Assembly: GCA_964237235.1 (NCBI GenBank)
Contig: CAXSGY010000013.1
Coordinates: forward strand, 76,718 to 140,717
DNA length: 64,000 nt
Direction of reading: 5' to 3'
Source: GCA-002050365 sp964237235
Lineage (GTDB): Bacteria; Acidobacteriota; Blastocatellia; Pyrinomonadales; Pyrinomonadaceae
A program made the position numbers and the translations under genes. Under the pieces are notes generated by a model. That model was not told where the DNA came from and did not search any database. It worked only from the letters and a program-made list of their open reading frames with translations. Below are positions 1 to 8,339 of this stretch, piece after piece. Numbering within the stretch: position 1 is the first letter of the stretch; each line of letters starts with the position of its first letter.

Positions 1-164
1 TTTTCGCGCAAATTCGCTTCTAAAATTTTCCCGTTAAACTGCACCCAGCGCGACCTGGCGAAATTTCTGACATCGCACAAAAATTCGATTTCATATTTCT
101 GTAACAAAGCGAGAAATTCAGTCCACGAATGCCGCCCGTGTCCGATGGTGTAAATCGTTGTCAT
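1..164 (-). CDS. DUF488 family protein, N-terminal part (runs off the window)
   Basis: The minus strand reads MTTIYTIGHGRHSW from an ATG at 164-162 and stays open to base 1 (54 codons). The opening 'TIYTIGHG', followed about 25 residues later by 'DVRNFARSRWVQFN', is the typical start of DUF488 proteins, small soluble proteins of poorly defined function. The ATG overlaps the stop of the upstream synthetase gene (ATGA at 164-161), so the two genes are probably translationally coupled in one operon. The C-terminal part lies outside the window. Confidence 0.85.
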   Translation of the reverse strand, partial: MTTIYTIGHGRHSWTEFLALLQKYEIEFLCDVRNFARSRWVQFNGKILEANLRE

Positions 165-2422
165 TTGTTCGTATTTTTAATTTCCTCAACCGCGTTCGGG
201 TTTTCTAAAGCCGACAAATCGCCCGCGTCTTCGCCCAAATAAGCGGCGCGAATCACTCGACGCATTATTTTGGCGTTGCGCGTTTTCGGGATTGCGGCGA
301 CGAAATAAATGCGCGAGGGCGCGAGCGGTTTGCCCATATCTTTGGCGACGAGCTGTTTTAACTCAATTTCCAAATCTGCGGCGTTTTGTTCACGCGGCGC
401 GTTCATTGCGGACGAGCCGTCTGCGATTCCTTTCAGAACGCAAAAGGCGATCATTTTCGTTCCCTTTATTTCGTCGGGAACGCCGATGACGGCGGCTTCG
501 GCGACCGCTTCGTGGGCGACCAGAAGGCTTTCGACTTCCGCCGGTCCGACCCGTTTGCCGGCGACTTTTAAGGTATCGTCCGAGCGTCCCAGAATAAACC
601 AGTGTCCGTTCGCGTCCTTCATTGCCCAATCGCCGTGAACCCAGGTGTTTTCAAAGCGATTCCAATAAGTTTCCAAATAGCGTTCGCGTTCCTGCCAGAA
701 GCCGCGCGCCATTCCGATCCAGGGCTTTTTGACAACCAATTCGCCGACTTCGCCCGCGCCGATTGATTCGCCTTTATCGTTGAAAACGTCCGCGTCCATT
801 CCCGGACACGGCGCGCTGAATCCGCACGGTTTGATCGGCAGAAGCGGATTGTTCATCAAAATTCCGCCGGAGATTTCCGTGCCGCCCGAATAATTGATAA
901 TCGGCAATTTGGAATCGCCGACTTTTTCAAAAAGCCACCACCACGGCGCGGGATTCCAGGGTTCGCCCGTCGAAGCAAACGCGCGCAGCGAAGATAAATC
1001 GTGTTTCTTCGGCAAATCGTCGCCGTGCGTGGCTAAAGCGCGCACGAGCGTCGGCGAAATTCCCAAAATCTCGACTCGGTGTTTCGCGCAAAATTCCCAC
1101 ATTCGGTCAGCGTTCGGATAATCAGGCGCGCCGTCGTAAAGACAAATCGTCGCGCCGTTTATCAACGCGCCGTAAATCAGCCAAGGTCCCATCATCCAAC
1201 CGATGTCGGTTATCCAAGAAATGCGCGTGCCGCGACCAACATCCGTTCCGAAAGCCATATCCTGCGCCGCCTTGATCGGAAAACTCGCGTGCGTGTGCGC
1301 GATGCCTTTCGGCTTGCCGGTCGTGCCGCTGGTGTAAAGAATTATCAGCGGGTCTTCGGCTTTAGTCGGTTCGATTTGTGAAAATTTTTCGTAGTTTTCT
1401 TTGCCTTTGCCCTGAAGCATACTCCAAATTAGCATTTGAAAATTGAAAGGCTGCTCCGATTTGACGCTATAAACTCCCACGCCGCCGCCGCTCGCGCCCA
1501 TTATTTTTTCCTGCATCTCCCGACGAACTTTTTCGATTTCCTCCGAAGGAACTTTCATAATTTCCAACTCTTTCAGAAAATCTTCTTGAGACGCTTTTAT
1601 TCTTTCTTCATTCTTTTTTTTATACTCAGCTTTTTCTTCTTCGGTATATTTCTGGTATTCTTCGTAAGATTTTCTCGCCTGCTCTTTGCGTTCTTCGTCG
1701 GTAAATTTTCGGTGTTTGCCGCCGATTACAAAAATCTTTTCGATTGTCGGACATTTACCGGCGGCTTCTAAAGCCGTTCGGGACGCGCGTACGCGCTTAC
1801 CGCGACGCGGAAAATCGTTGATCGTAAAAAGTCCTTTCGCGCCGACCGCCTGCATTCGGCTGGCAATCGCGTCAACGCCGTAGCCGCTGAAAACCGGAAT
1901 CGCCATCGCGCCGATGCGACCGAGCGCGAGAAGCAAAATGACGGTTTCGGGAATCATCGGTAAATGAATTCCGACGGCATCGCCTTTGCTGTAACCTTCG
2001 GAGCGCAAACCGGCGGCGCAGATTTTTACCTGTTCGAGCAATTCAACATATGTCAAAGTTTCCGTATTGCCTTCTTCTCCTTCCCAGATAATTGCCGGCT
2101 GATTTTTCATTTCGTCGGTCTGCCAACGGTCGAGGCACATTTCGGTAATATTCAAACCTGCGCCGCCCAACCAGTTTGGAAACTCTATGCCGTTCGACGT
2201 TTCTAATAATGTTGTGAAGGGCGGATCGAATTTAATGTCTAAAAACCTTAAAACTTCGGCGGTAAATTTCCCGACATCGTTAATCGAAAATTGATACAGC
2301 TCTTCAAAAGTCGTCACGCCGACTTGCCGCATAAATTCGGTCAAACGGGCGCGTTCGACGATCTCGGGTGAAGGTGTCCAGGCGATTGGCTGGTTTTCCA
2401 GAAGGTTTGTATTTTCGTTCAT
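161..2422 (-). CDS. Acyl-CoA synthetase, AMP-forming (acetyl-/acetoacetyl-CoA synthetase-like)
   Basis: This is an ANL-superfamily ligase that activates a short carboxylic acid with ATP and CoA in the cytoplasm. Visible motifs are the P-loop-like YTSGTTGKPKG (about residues 363-373), GEVGELVVKKP, the hinge region GRSDDTLKVAGKRVGPAEVE and the C-terminal catalytic lysine in TRNAKIMRR (about residue 718), as in acetyl-CoA synthetases. At 753 residues it is about 100 longer than usual. The excess is mostly a Lys/Glu-rich helical insertion at about residues 237-318, just before the nucleotide-binding motif. The exact acid substrate cannot be read from the sequence. The 3' end overlaps the DUF488 gene by 4 bases. 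Confidence 0.92.
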   Translation of the reverse strand: MNENTNLLENQPIAWTPSPEIVERARLTEFMRQVGVTTFEELYQFSINDVGKFTAEVLRFLDIKFDPPFTTLLETSNGIEFPNWLGGAGLNITEMCLDRWQTDEMKNQPAIIWEGEEGNTETLTYVELLEQVKICAAGLRSEGYSKGDAVGIHLPMIPETVILLLALGRIGAMAIPVFSGYGVDAIASRMQAVGAKGLFTINDFPRRGKRVRASRTALEAAGKCPTIEKIFVIGGKHRKFTDEERKEQARKSYEEYQKYTEEEKAEYKKKNEERIKASQEDFLKELEIMKVPSEEIEKVRREMQEKIMGASGGGVGVYSVKSEQPFNFQMLIWSMLQGKGKENYEKFSQIEPTKAEDPLIILYTSGTTGKPKGIAHTHASFPIKAAQDMAFGTDVGRGTRISWITDIGWMMGPWLIYGALINGATICLYDGAPDYPNADRMWEFCAKHRVEILGISPTLVRALATHGDDLPKKHDLSSLRAFASTGEPWNPAPWWWLFEKVGDSKLPIINYSGGTEISGGILMNNPLLPIKPCGFSAPCPGMDADVFNDKGESIGAGEVGELVVKKPWIGMARGFWQERERYLETYWNRFENTWVHGDWAMKDANGHWFILGRSDDTLKVAGKRVGPAEVESLLVAHEAVAEAAVIGVPDEIKGTKMIAFCVLKGIADGSSAMNAPREQNAADLEIELKQLVAKDMGKPLAPSRIYFVAAIPKTRNAKIMRRVIRAAYLGEDAGDLSALENPNAVEEIKNTNK

Positions 2423-2541
2423 AAATTTATAATCAAAATAGCAAAAAAATGGAACAAAGTCAGATTAAAAAAGTGTTGTAACCGAAGCATCGAAAATTCT
2501 AAAATAACATTGACGGATTTTTCCGGCGCGGATGAAAATTT

Positions 2542-3090
2542 ATGAGCGAAACGAAAACCGAACAACGCTTTAAAAAAGCCCTTGACGCTTTTTTTGCCGA
2601 TGAAAATGCAGACGAAAACAATTTTTTAAGCCGCGCGAACGACGCAGACGTGCTGCGAAACGAAACAACGACGGCTTTTCAGGAAAAACACGCCGCGCTT
2701 TTTAATCTCTTAAAACAAATCGTTTTGTTTTTTCCGGGCGCGTTCGTTTTATACATCGTCAGCTTCGCTTTTTCGGCGTTCACGGTTAATAATCCGTTCA
2801 ACGCAACGATACCGCGCGGTCGTCTGTTCTGGGTTTTATGCTGGTTTCTGGCGGGAATTTTTATGACCTGGCGCGGCATCGGCGATTGGCGCGACCCGAA
2901 GCATCTCGTCATTCCGGCTTCGATTATTTCGACCGGCATCGTTTTAGGAACTTTTAGCGGAATTTTATCTTTATTCTCCGAACGGCTGCAAAACATCATC
3001 TTCTCTGACGCTTTTCCTTTATATTTGCTGCCCGTCGCGCTCGTCGTGCCGTTTTTAGCCAAAGGTTTGATTGATAAAAAATTCGATTAA
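2542..3090 (+). CDS. Hypothetical membrane protein, about four TM segments
   Basis: A 182-residue protein with a charged cytoplasmic-type N-terminus (about 55 residues, Asp/Glu/Asn-rich) followed by hydrophobic stretches near residues 60-82, 95-112, 122-145 and 155-175. No family was recognised. Membrane location is inferred from hydrophobicity only. It is divergent from the acyl-CoA synthetase gene across a 119-bp intergenic region and ends just before a convergent terminator hairpin. No clear Shine-Dalgarno is visible, but the ATG at 2542 is the only sensible start. Confidence 0.75.
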   Translation: MSETKTEQRFKKALDAFFADENADENNFLSRANDADVLRNETTTAFQEKHAALFNLLKQIVLFFPGAFVLYIVSFAFSAFTVNNPFNATIPRGRLFWVLCWFLAGIFMTWRGIGDWRDPKHLVIPASIISTGIVLGTFSGILSLFSERLQNIIFSDAFPLYLLPVALVVPFLAKGLIDKKFD

Positions 3091-3106
3091 AATTTTTGCC
3101 GAAAAA

Positions 3107-3138
3107 TAAAATGACGAGCGATTAAACTCGTCATTTTA
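3107..3138. terminator. Bidirectional terminator hairpin
   Basis: TAAAATGACGAG at 3107-3118 pairs perfectly with CTCGTCATTTTA at 3127-3138 (8-nt loop). It lies between the convergent genes ending at 3090 (+) and 3166 (-). The A/T ends give a short U-tract in either direction. Confidence 0.75.
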
Positions 3139-3165
3139 TGGAAAACGGAGAAAGTTCTTCAAGTC

Positions 3166-3528
3166 TTACAGACGTTTTCTCGGGTAGCGGTAATTCTGAC
3201 GGTCGTGTTTTTGACGATAGATTGCGCGGTTGGAACGATTCAAACGACGCTGGATATTGCGGCGTTCCGCGTATGTAAATCTTCCGCCCGAACGTCTGTC
3301 TCTGGCTTCGGCGCGACGAATGCCAACTTGTCTTCTTTCAAGGCGATAGGCTTCGCGGCGGGTTAATCTGCCCGATCCGACACCGTTGTAAATGCGTGTC
3401 TGCTGCCGACGTTCACGGACATTAACCGTCCGCCTTTGCGTTGGATAGATTCGCTGCGCGAGTGAATCAATAGAAAATCCGGCGACAAGCACGATTGCCG
3501 CGAAAATTAAACCGATTATTTTTTTCAC
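3166..3528 (-). CDS. Small secreted Arg-rich protein
   Basis: This 120-residue protein starts with a clear signal peptide (MKKIIGLIFAAIVLVAGF, cleavage likely after SLA near residue 24). The mature part is extremely basic, rich in Arg and Tyr, with the segment SGRLTRREAYRLERRQ. Small exported proteins with an 'SG-x-LT-x-REA' helix occur in many bacteria, and their function is unknown to me. Helical charged repeats such as ERRQVGIRRAEARDRR suggest an extended helix in the periplasm. It is transcribed alone, convergent with the membrane protein gene. Confidence 0.75.
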   Translation of the reverse strand: MKKIIGLIFAAIVLVAGFSIDSLAQRIYPTQRRTVNVRERRQQTRIYNGVGSGRLTRREAYRLERRQVGIRRAEARDRRSGGRFTYAERRNIQRRLNRSNRAIYRQKHDRQNYRYPRKRL

Positions 3529-3726
3529 TTTCCTTTTTTACTCCTCAGATTTTTAATTCTTTAAACTCTTAACTTTGCCTGTTACCTCTTTTAAGACGAA
3601 GCCGGGCTGCAAAAGGTTGAGTTAAATTTGCAAAAAAATCCAGGAAACTAAAATTCTTGGCGGATTTTTCGCTTTTACATTGCATTAAACGAAGATTTCT
3701 CGTATCCGTTTTGCGGTTTGATTCAT

Positions 3727-3755
3727 CAAAACAAAGCGGAAACGGCTTTGTTTTG
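3727..3755 (+). promoter_or_regulatory. Hairpin in the 5' leader of the first SDR gene
   Basis: CAAAACAAAGC (3727-3737) and GCTTTGTTTTG (3745-3755) form a perfect 11-bp stem with a 7-nt loop, followed by TAAATTTTT. It sits about 40 bp upstream of the ATG at 3794. It may be a weak terminator/attenuator or simply the end of an upstream transcript. Function is inference only. Confidence 0.4.
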
Positions 3756-3793
3756 TAAATTTTTAAAGAAAGGTTTATAAAGTTAGAAATCCG

Positions 3794-4582
3794 ATGAGCG
3801 AAAAACCAATTGAAACGAAACTGCCAAACGATTTATTCAAAGGTCAAACGGCAATCATCACCGGCGCGTCGCGCGGTGTCGGGCGGGCGACCGCGTTGCG
3901 GCTGGCGGAAGCGGGCGCGAACGTCGTCGTCAATTATTTGAGCGCGGAAGAAAAAGCCGCCAATGTCGTCGAGCTTTGCAAAGAATGCGGCACGGACGCG
4001 ATTGCGGTGCAGGGCGACGTGTCCCTCTGGCAGGACGCGCAAAATCTGGCGCACAAAACTCTGGAAAAATTCGGACGCATTGATTTGCTCGTCCTAAACG
4101 CCGGAATCTGGGAAGGCGCGCCGATTGAAGAAATGTCCGAAGAAACCTGGAACCGGGTTTTGAATACGAATCTGAAAGCGGCGTGGGCGATGACCAAAGC
4201 GTGCGTTCCGTGGATTAAGAAACAGGAAAAAGGCGCGATTGTGCTTGTTTCTTCGACCGCCGGACAGCGCGGCGAAGCGAATTATTCAAATTACGCCGCG
4301 TCGAAGGGCGGACAGATTTCATTTACCAAAGCACTCGCGTCGGAATTGTGTCCGAAAATCCGCGTCAACTGCGTCGCGCCCGGCTGGATCGAAACGGCGA
4401 TGGTGCGCCCCGTTTTTGAAGACGCGGAATACAAAGCGAGCGTCATCAAATCAATTCCTTTGCAGCGAATGGCGATGACCGACGACGTTGCGCTTTCGAT
4501 TTGTTTTCTGCTGTCGGATTGGTCGCGGCATATCACCGGCGAAGTTTTAAATATTAACGGCGGCGCGGTTTTATGCGGCTAG
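3794..4582 (+). CDS. SDR-family oxidoreductase (FabG-like), copy 1
   Basis: A classical short-chain dehydrogenase/reductase of 262 residues: Rossmann motif TGASRGVG (23-30), NAG (102-104), catalytic Ser at 153/154, and Tyr167/Lys171 in YAASK. NADP(H)-dependent oxidoreduction of a carbonyl/alcohol pair is expected, but the substrate is unknown. The C-terminus ITGEVLNINGGAVLCG is shared with a second SDR at 7486, to which it is clearly paralogous along its whole length. It precedes, but is not under, the SAM-II riboswitch that controls metY. Confidence 0.93.
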   Translation: MSEKPIETKLPNDLFKGQTAIITGASRGVGRATALRLAEAGANVVVNYLSAEEKAANVVELCKECGTDAIAVQGDVSLWQDAQNLAHKTLEKFGRIDLLVLNAGIWEGAPIEEMSEETWNRVLNTNLKAAWAMTKACVPWIKKQEKGAIVLVSSTAGQRGEANYSNYAASKGGQISFTKALASELCPKIRVNCVAPGWIETAMVRPVFEDAEYKASVIKSIPLQRMAMTDDVALSICFLLSDWSRHITGEVLNINGGAVLCG

Positions 4583-4770
4583 ATTTATGAAAAACGAAAC
4601 TTTAACTTTTTGAAATCGAACGCCGTTTGACAAGTTGTGAAAATTTGATTAGCTTAAAACCTGACTTAACAAAATGAGCGAACGAAATTTGCAGATCTAT
4701 TTTTCCTGTTGTTGTCGCATTTCATAATGCGACACGCTTGAAAACTGTTGAGTTTTTGAAAAATTAAAAG

Positions 4771-4820
4771 CGTGGCGATTTAAGGCAACTTGCTCCACGG
4801 TAAAAACTGCTAAAGACTGG
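4771..4820 (+). ncRNA. SAM-II riboswitch aptamer
   Basis: P1 is CGTGG (4771-4775) with CCACG (4795-4799). The loop carries the conserved GATTTAA (4777-4783) and CTTGC (4789-4793). The downstream strand carries GTAAAAACTGCTAAAG (4800-4815), the pseudoknot partner with the hallmark GCTAAA. Spacing and length match the known SAM-II (metA-motif) pseudoknot: a 19-nt loop inside P1 and about 50 nt in all. It is followed by a rho-independent terminator and metY, so S-adenosylmethionine should switch off methionine synthesis. The call comes from recall of the consensus; a covariance-model search would settle it. Confidence 0.9.
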
Positions 4821-4863
4821 AATCGGCAATCGCCGGTTTTTAACGAAAGGATTTTTAGAAAAA

Positions 4864-4897
4864 CCTTCGTGCAAATCTTTAGCACGAAGGTTTTTTT
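4864..4897 (+). terminator. Terminator of the metY leader (riboswitch expression platform)
   Basis: CCTTCGTGC (4864-4872) pairs perfectly with GCACGAAGG (4882-4890), followed by TTTTTTT (4891-4897). It sits 44 nt after the SAM-II aptamer and 54 nt before the metY ATG. This placement fits transcription attenuation. Confidence 0.85.
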
Positions 4898-4951
4898 GTT
4901 TTGTGCGGCAGTCTGCCGCGTAAAAATTTTAGATTTCAGGAGTAAAAAATA

Positions 4952-6313
4952 ATGGCGGAAGACGCACAAAATTATCATTTCGACACTTTGGCTCTGCACG
5001 GCGGACAGGCGGCGGACACGGCGACGAACGCCCGCGCCGTGCCGATTTATCAAACGACTTCGTATAAATTCGACGATGCCGACCACGCGGCGCGATTGTT
5101 CGCTTTGCAGGAATTCGGCAATATTTACACGCGCCTGATGAACCCGACGACCGACGTTTTTGAAAAGCGCGTCGCCGCGCTCGAAGGCGGCGCGGCGGCT
5201 CTGGCGACTGCTTCCGGGCAAGCCGCCGAAACTTTGGCGATTTTAACGATTGCCAAAGCCGGCGACGAAATCGTTTCGACGACATCGCTCTACGGCGGAA
5301 CTTATAATCTTTTTCATTACACGCTGCCGAGACTCGGCATCAACGTCCGATTCGCCGACGGCGCGGATTATGAAGCAATCGAAGCGGCGATCAACGAAAA
5401 AACCAGAGCGATTTACACCGAAACCATCGGCAATCCGAAGCTCGACGTAATTGATATTGAAAAACTTGCGGAAATCGCGCACCGCAATAATTTGCCGCTG
5501 ATGATTGACAACACCGTTCCGTCGCCCGCACTGTGTAATCCGATTAAACACGGCGCGGATATTGTCGTTCATTCGGCGACGAAATTTATCGGCGGACACG
5601 GCACGACCATCGGCGGCGTGATCGTTGACGCGGGCAATTTCGATTGGAAAGCGAGCGGACGCTTTAATGATTTTTCAGAACCCGATCCGTCGTATCACGG
5701 CGTTTCCTATACCGAAGCGTTCGGCAATCTGGCGTTTATCATCAAGGCGCGCGTGCAGGGCTTGCGCGACACGGGCGCGGCTTTGTCGCCGTTTTCGTCG
5801 TTTCTGTTTTTACAGGGACTCGAAACTCTGCATCTTCGAATGGAACGCCACAGCGAAAACGCGCTCGAAGTCGCCAAATTTTTGCAGAATCACGAAGCCG
5901 TCGAGTGGGTTAATTATCCGAAGTTGGAGGCGAGCGAATATAAAACTTTGAGCGATAAATATTTTCCGAACGGCGCGAGTTCAATCGTCACGTTCGGCAT
6001 CAAAGGCGGTTTTGAAGCGGGCAAAAAATTCATCAATTCGGTCAAACTTTTTTCGCTGCTGGCAAATATCGGCGACGCGAAATCTTTAGTGATTCATCCG
6101 GCTTCGACGACGCATTCGCAGCTTACGGAAGCGGAACAAAAAACGACCGGTGTCACGCCCGATTTAATTCGTCTCTCAGTCGGCATCGAAGACATTCGGG
6201 ACATTCTTGCCGACATTGACAACGCTCTGCGCGGAACGAGCGAAAAGCTGCCCGAAATCAATCAGGGCGAAACCGACGTTTCGCAAGCGGCGGCGGGCGC
6301 GGGCGGCGTGTAA
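4952..6313 (+). CDS. metY: O-acetylhomoserine sulfhydrylase
   Basis: A PLP-dependent Cys/Met-metabolism enzyme that makes homocysteine from O-acetylhomoserine and sulfide in the cytoplasm. The 453 residues include HGGQ near residue 16, the YTRLMNPT segment (59-66), MIDN with Asp186 for the PLP pyridine nitrogen, and SATKFIGGHGT with Lys211 as Schiff-base lysine. Length fits MetY rather than the shorter MetB/MetC. A good Shine-Dalgarno (AGGAG) precedes the ATG. It is controlled by the upstream SAM-II riboswitch and followed by metX. The C-terminus has a short Ala/Gly tail not needed for catalysis. Confidence 0.95.
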   Translation: MAEDAQNYHFDTLALHGGQAADTATNARAVPIYQTTSYKFDDADHAARLFALQEFGNIYTRLMNPTTDVFEKRVAALEGGAAALATASGQAAETLAILTIAKAGDEIVSTTSLYGGTYNLFHYTLPRLGINVRFADGADYEAIEAAINEKTRAIYTETIGNPKLDVIDIEKLAEIAHRNNLPLMIDNTVPSPALCNPIKHGADIVVHSATKFIGGHGTTIGGVIVDAGNFDWKASGRFNDFSEPDPSYHGVSYTEAFGNLAFIIKARVQGLRDTGAALSPFSSFLFLQGLETLHLRMERHSENALEVAKFLQNHEAVEWVNYPKLEASEYKTLSDKYFPNGASSIVTFGIKGGFEAGKKFINSVKLFSLLANIGDAKSLVIHPASTTHSQLTEAEQKTTGVTPDLIRLSVGIEDIRDILADIDNALRGTSEKLPEINQGETDVSQAAAGAGGV

Positions 6314-6321
6314 AAAGTTTT

Positions 6322-6436
6322 GCCGTCAAAAAAGCGCGACGCGTTTTTATTTGAAAGTTAAGTGAAACCGAACGAGTAAGTTTCGCTAAATCCTGTCTTC
6401 GACTTTCCGAAAAAAAACGCGCCGCGCTTTGACGGC
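6322..6436 (+). promoter_or_regulatory. Nested stem structure between metY and metX
   Basis: The outer arms are GCCGTCAAA plus AGCGCG (6322-6343) against CGCGCTTTGACGGC and flanks (6418-6436). Inside them GAAAGT (6353-6358) pairs with ACTTTC (6402-6407), and AGTGAAAC (6361-6368) with GTTTCGCT (6380-6387, one G-U). The three stems are properly nested over 115 nt. The structure ends 13 nt before the metX ATG at 6450, where no Shine-Dalgarno is visible, so it could affect metX translation or processing. No known RNA family was recognised. Confidence 0.45.
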
Positions 6437-6449
6437 GAATAAAATTCTG

Positions 6450-7475
6450 ATGGAATTTACGGAATTTGATTATTTGTCAGATGTGCCGTTTGCGCTGGAA
6501 AGCGGCAATGTTTTGCCGTCTCTGCGGCTGCGTTATGCGGTTCACGGAAAAATCAACCACGATAAATCGAACGTCGCGCTGATTTTTCACGCCCTGACCG
6601 GCTCGTCGAACATCAGCGAATGGTGGTCGGAAATTATCGGCGACGGCAAGGCTTTAGACACATCGCGGTTCGCCTTTATATGCGCGAACTACATCGGTTC
6701 ATGTTACGGTTCGACGGGCGCGGATTCTCTGAAAATCAAGGGAAAAGATAACAAAGAAGAATTCGCGCTCGTTACCGTGCGTGATATTGTCCGCTCGCAG
6801 GCGGTTCTGCTCGAACATCTCAAAATTGAACGGTTAAAAGCGGTCGCCGGCGGTTCGGTCGGCGGAATGTGCGCTCTGCAAATGGCGGCGGATTTTCCCG
6901 AGTTAATCGAAAAATGCGTCGCCGTGGGCGCGTCGCCGCTGTCGGCGTTCGGTCTCGCGCTCAATCATCTTCAGCGCAAAGCTCTCGACATCGAAAACGA
7001 CGTGCAGCTGGCGCGGCAGCTCGCCACGCTTTCTTATAAATCAGCAGAGCTGTTCGACGTACGTTTCAATCGCCGCCCGAATCGCAACGGCGAAAATCCG
7101 CGCGAGCATTTAAATTCCCGTTTCGATGTCGCCGGTTATCTCGATTATCAGGGCGAAATTTTCACGAAAAGATTCAACGCCGACAGCTATCGCCTTATCA
7201 CCAAAGCGATGGATTTGTTCGATTTGAGCGACGAAGAAATTCAAAAAATCAAAGCGCGAGTTTCGCTCGTCGGCATTTCGAGCGATTGGCTTTTTCCGAT
7301 GCGCGACGTGGAAAATTTAGCGCGGCGAATGAATGAAAACGGCGCGCGCGCGAAATTCGTCGAATTCGTTTCGCCCGACGGACACGACGCTTTTTTGTCG
7401 GACACGAAACGGATGAGCGAGATTTTAGAAACGATTTTCGCCGAAGACGAAACGGCGGAAGCCCGCGCTTCCTGA
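6450..7475 (+). CDS. metX: Homoserine O-acetyltransferase
   Basis: An alpha/beta-hydrolase-fold acyltransferase that acetylates homoserine from acetyl-CoA, feeding MetY. The 341 residues show the nucleophile elbow GGSVGGM (Ser136 from this start), IFHALTGSS near residue 45, a catalytic Asp region SSDWLFP and the catalytic His in PDGHDAFL near the C-terminus. An in-frame TTG at 6429 lies inside the 3' arm of the upstream stem, so I place the start at the ATG at 6450. GGSVGG has Val where many family members have Met. It lies in one operon with metY and SDR copy 2 (10-bp gap). Confidence 0.93.
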   Translation: MEFTEFDYLSDVPFALESGNVLPSLRLRYAVHGKINHDKSNVALIFHALTGSSNISEWWSEIIGDGKALDTSRFAFICANYIGSCYGSTGADSLKIKGKDNKEEFALVTVRDIVRSQAVLLEHLKIERLKAVAGGSVGGMCALQMAADFPELIEKCVAVGASPLSAFGLALNHLQRKALDIENDVQLARQLATLSYKSAELFDVRFNRRPNRNGENPREHLNSRFDVAGYLDYQGEIFTKRFNADSYRLITKAMDLFDLSDEEIQKIKARVSLVGISSDWLFPMRDVENLARRMNENGARAKFVEFVSPDGHDAFLSDTKRMSEILETIFAEDETAEARAS

Positions 7476-7485
7476 TTAAAATTTT

Positions 7486-8274
7486 ATGAGCGAAAAAACA
7501 ATCGAAAAAAGATTGCCGGAATATTTATTAAAGGGAAAATCAGCCGTCGTCACGGGCGCGTCGCGCGGCATCGGGCGGGCAACCGCGTTGCGTCTGGCGG
7601 AAGCCGGCGCGAACGTCGTCGTCAATTATTTTCAGCATCAGGCGGAAGCCGCCGAGGTGATTAAAGAGTGCGAAAAATTCGGCGTGAAAGCCGTTGCCGC
7701 GCAAGCCGACGTTTCTAAATTAGCCGACGCTGAAAAGTTGTGCGACTTAGCGCGAAACGAATTCGGCGCGCTTGATATTGTCGTGGCGAATGCCGGGATT
7801 TGGGAAGGCGACGCGCTCGAAACGATGTCGGAAGAAGTTTGGGATCGCGTTTTGGACGCGAATTTAAAAGGAACCTGGACGATTTGCCGCGCGGCGATTC
7901 CGTATTTTAAGACGAACGGCGGCGGCGCGATTGTCGTTGTTTCTTCGACCGCCGGACAGCGCGGCGAAGCCGGTTATTCAAATTACGCCGCGTCGAAGGG
8001 CGGGCAGATTTCTTTTACCAAAGCTCTCTCAAACGAACTCGCGCCGGACATTCGCGTCAACTGTGTCGCGCCCGGCTGGGTTGATACGAACTTGAACGAT
8101 CCGGTTTTTCACGACGCGGAATTCGTGCGTCGCGTTGTTGACGGCATTCCTTTGAAAAGAGTGGCGACGGCGGACGACGTTGCGCTTTCGATTGTTTTTC
8201 TCGCTTCGGATTGGTCGCGCCACATCACCGGCGAAATCCTGAATATCAACGGCGGCGCGGTTTTGTGCGGCTAA
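7486..8274 (+). CDS. SDR-family oxidoreductase (FabG-like), copy 2
   Basis: A 262-residue paralogue of the SDR at 3794: same length, TGASRGIG at 23-30, Tyr167/Lys171 in YAASK, and the same ITGEILNINGGAVLCG end. It starts 11 bases after the metX stop, so it should be co-transcribed with metYX and fall under the SAM-II riboswitch, unlike copy 1. The substrate is unknown. Differences concentrate in the region after the cofactor-binding strand and in the loop after Lys171, which may mean different substrates. Confidence 0.93.
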   Translation: MSEKTIEKRLPEYLLKGKSAVVTGASRGIGRATALRLAEAGANVVVNYFQHQAEAAEVIKECEKFGVKAVAAQADVSKLADAEKLCDLARNEFGALDIVVANAGIWEGDALETMSEEVWDRVLDANLKGTWTICRAAIPYFKTNGGGAIVVVSSTAGQRGEAGYSNYAASKGGQISFTKALSNELAPDIRVNCVAPGWVDTNLNDPVFHDAEFVRRVVDGIPLKRVATADDVALSIVFLASDWSRHITGEILNINGGAVLCG

Positions 8275-8282
8275 ACGTTTTA

Positions 8283-8312
8283 CATTTGTCATTTATCATT
8301 TATCATTTATCA
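8283..8312 (+). repeat. Tandem 7-mer run (CATTTAT type)
   Basis: Four consecutive 7-mers from 8283 (CATTTGT, then CATTTAT three times) fill the space after SDR copy 2. No inverted arm is present. It belongs to the period-7 intergenic repeats seen elsewhere in this window. Confidence 0.7.
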
Positions 8313-8339
8313 AAAAAACTTTCGACGCGGAATTAGCAA

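Larger units (their letters stand above)
4583..4951 (+). other. Intergenic leader between SDR copy 1 and metY
   Basis: This 369-bp stretch has no gene. It holds a SAM-II riboswitch (4771-4820), a short GC hairpin (CGGC/GCCG at 4824-4835) followed by a T-run, a strong terminator (4864-4897) and a Shine-Dalgarno AGGAG at about 4938-4942 before the metY ATG at 4952. The metY promoter should lie between about 4600 and 4750. Confidence 0.8.
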
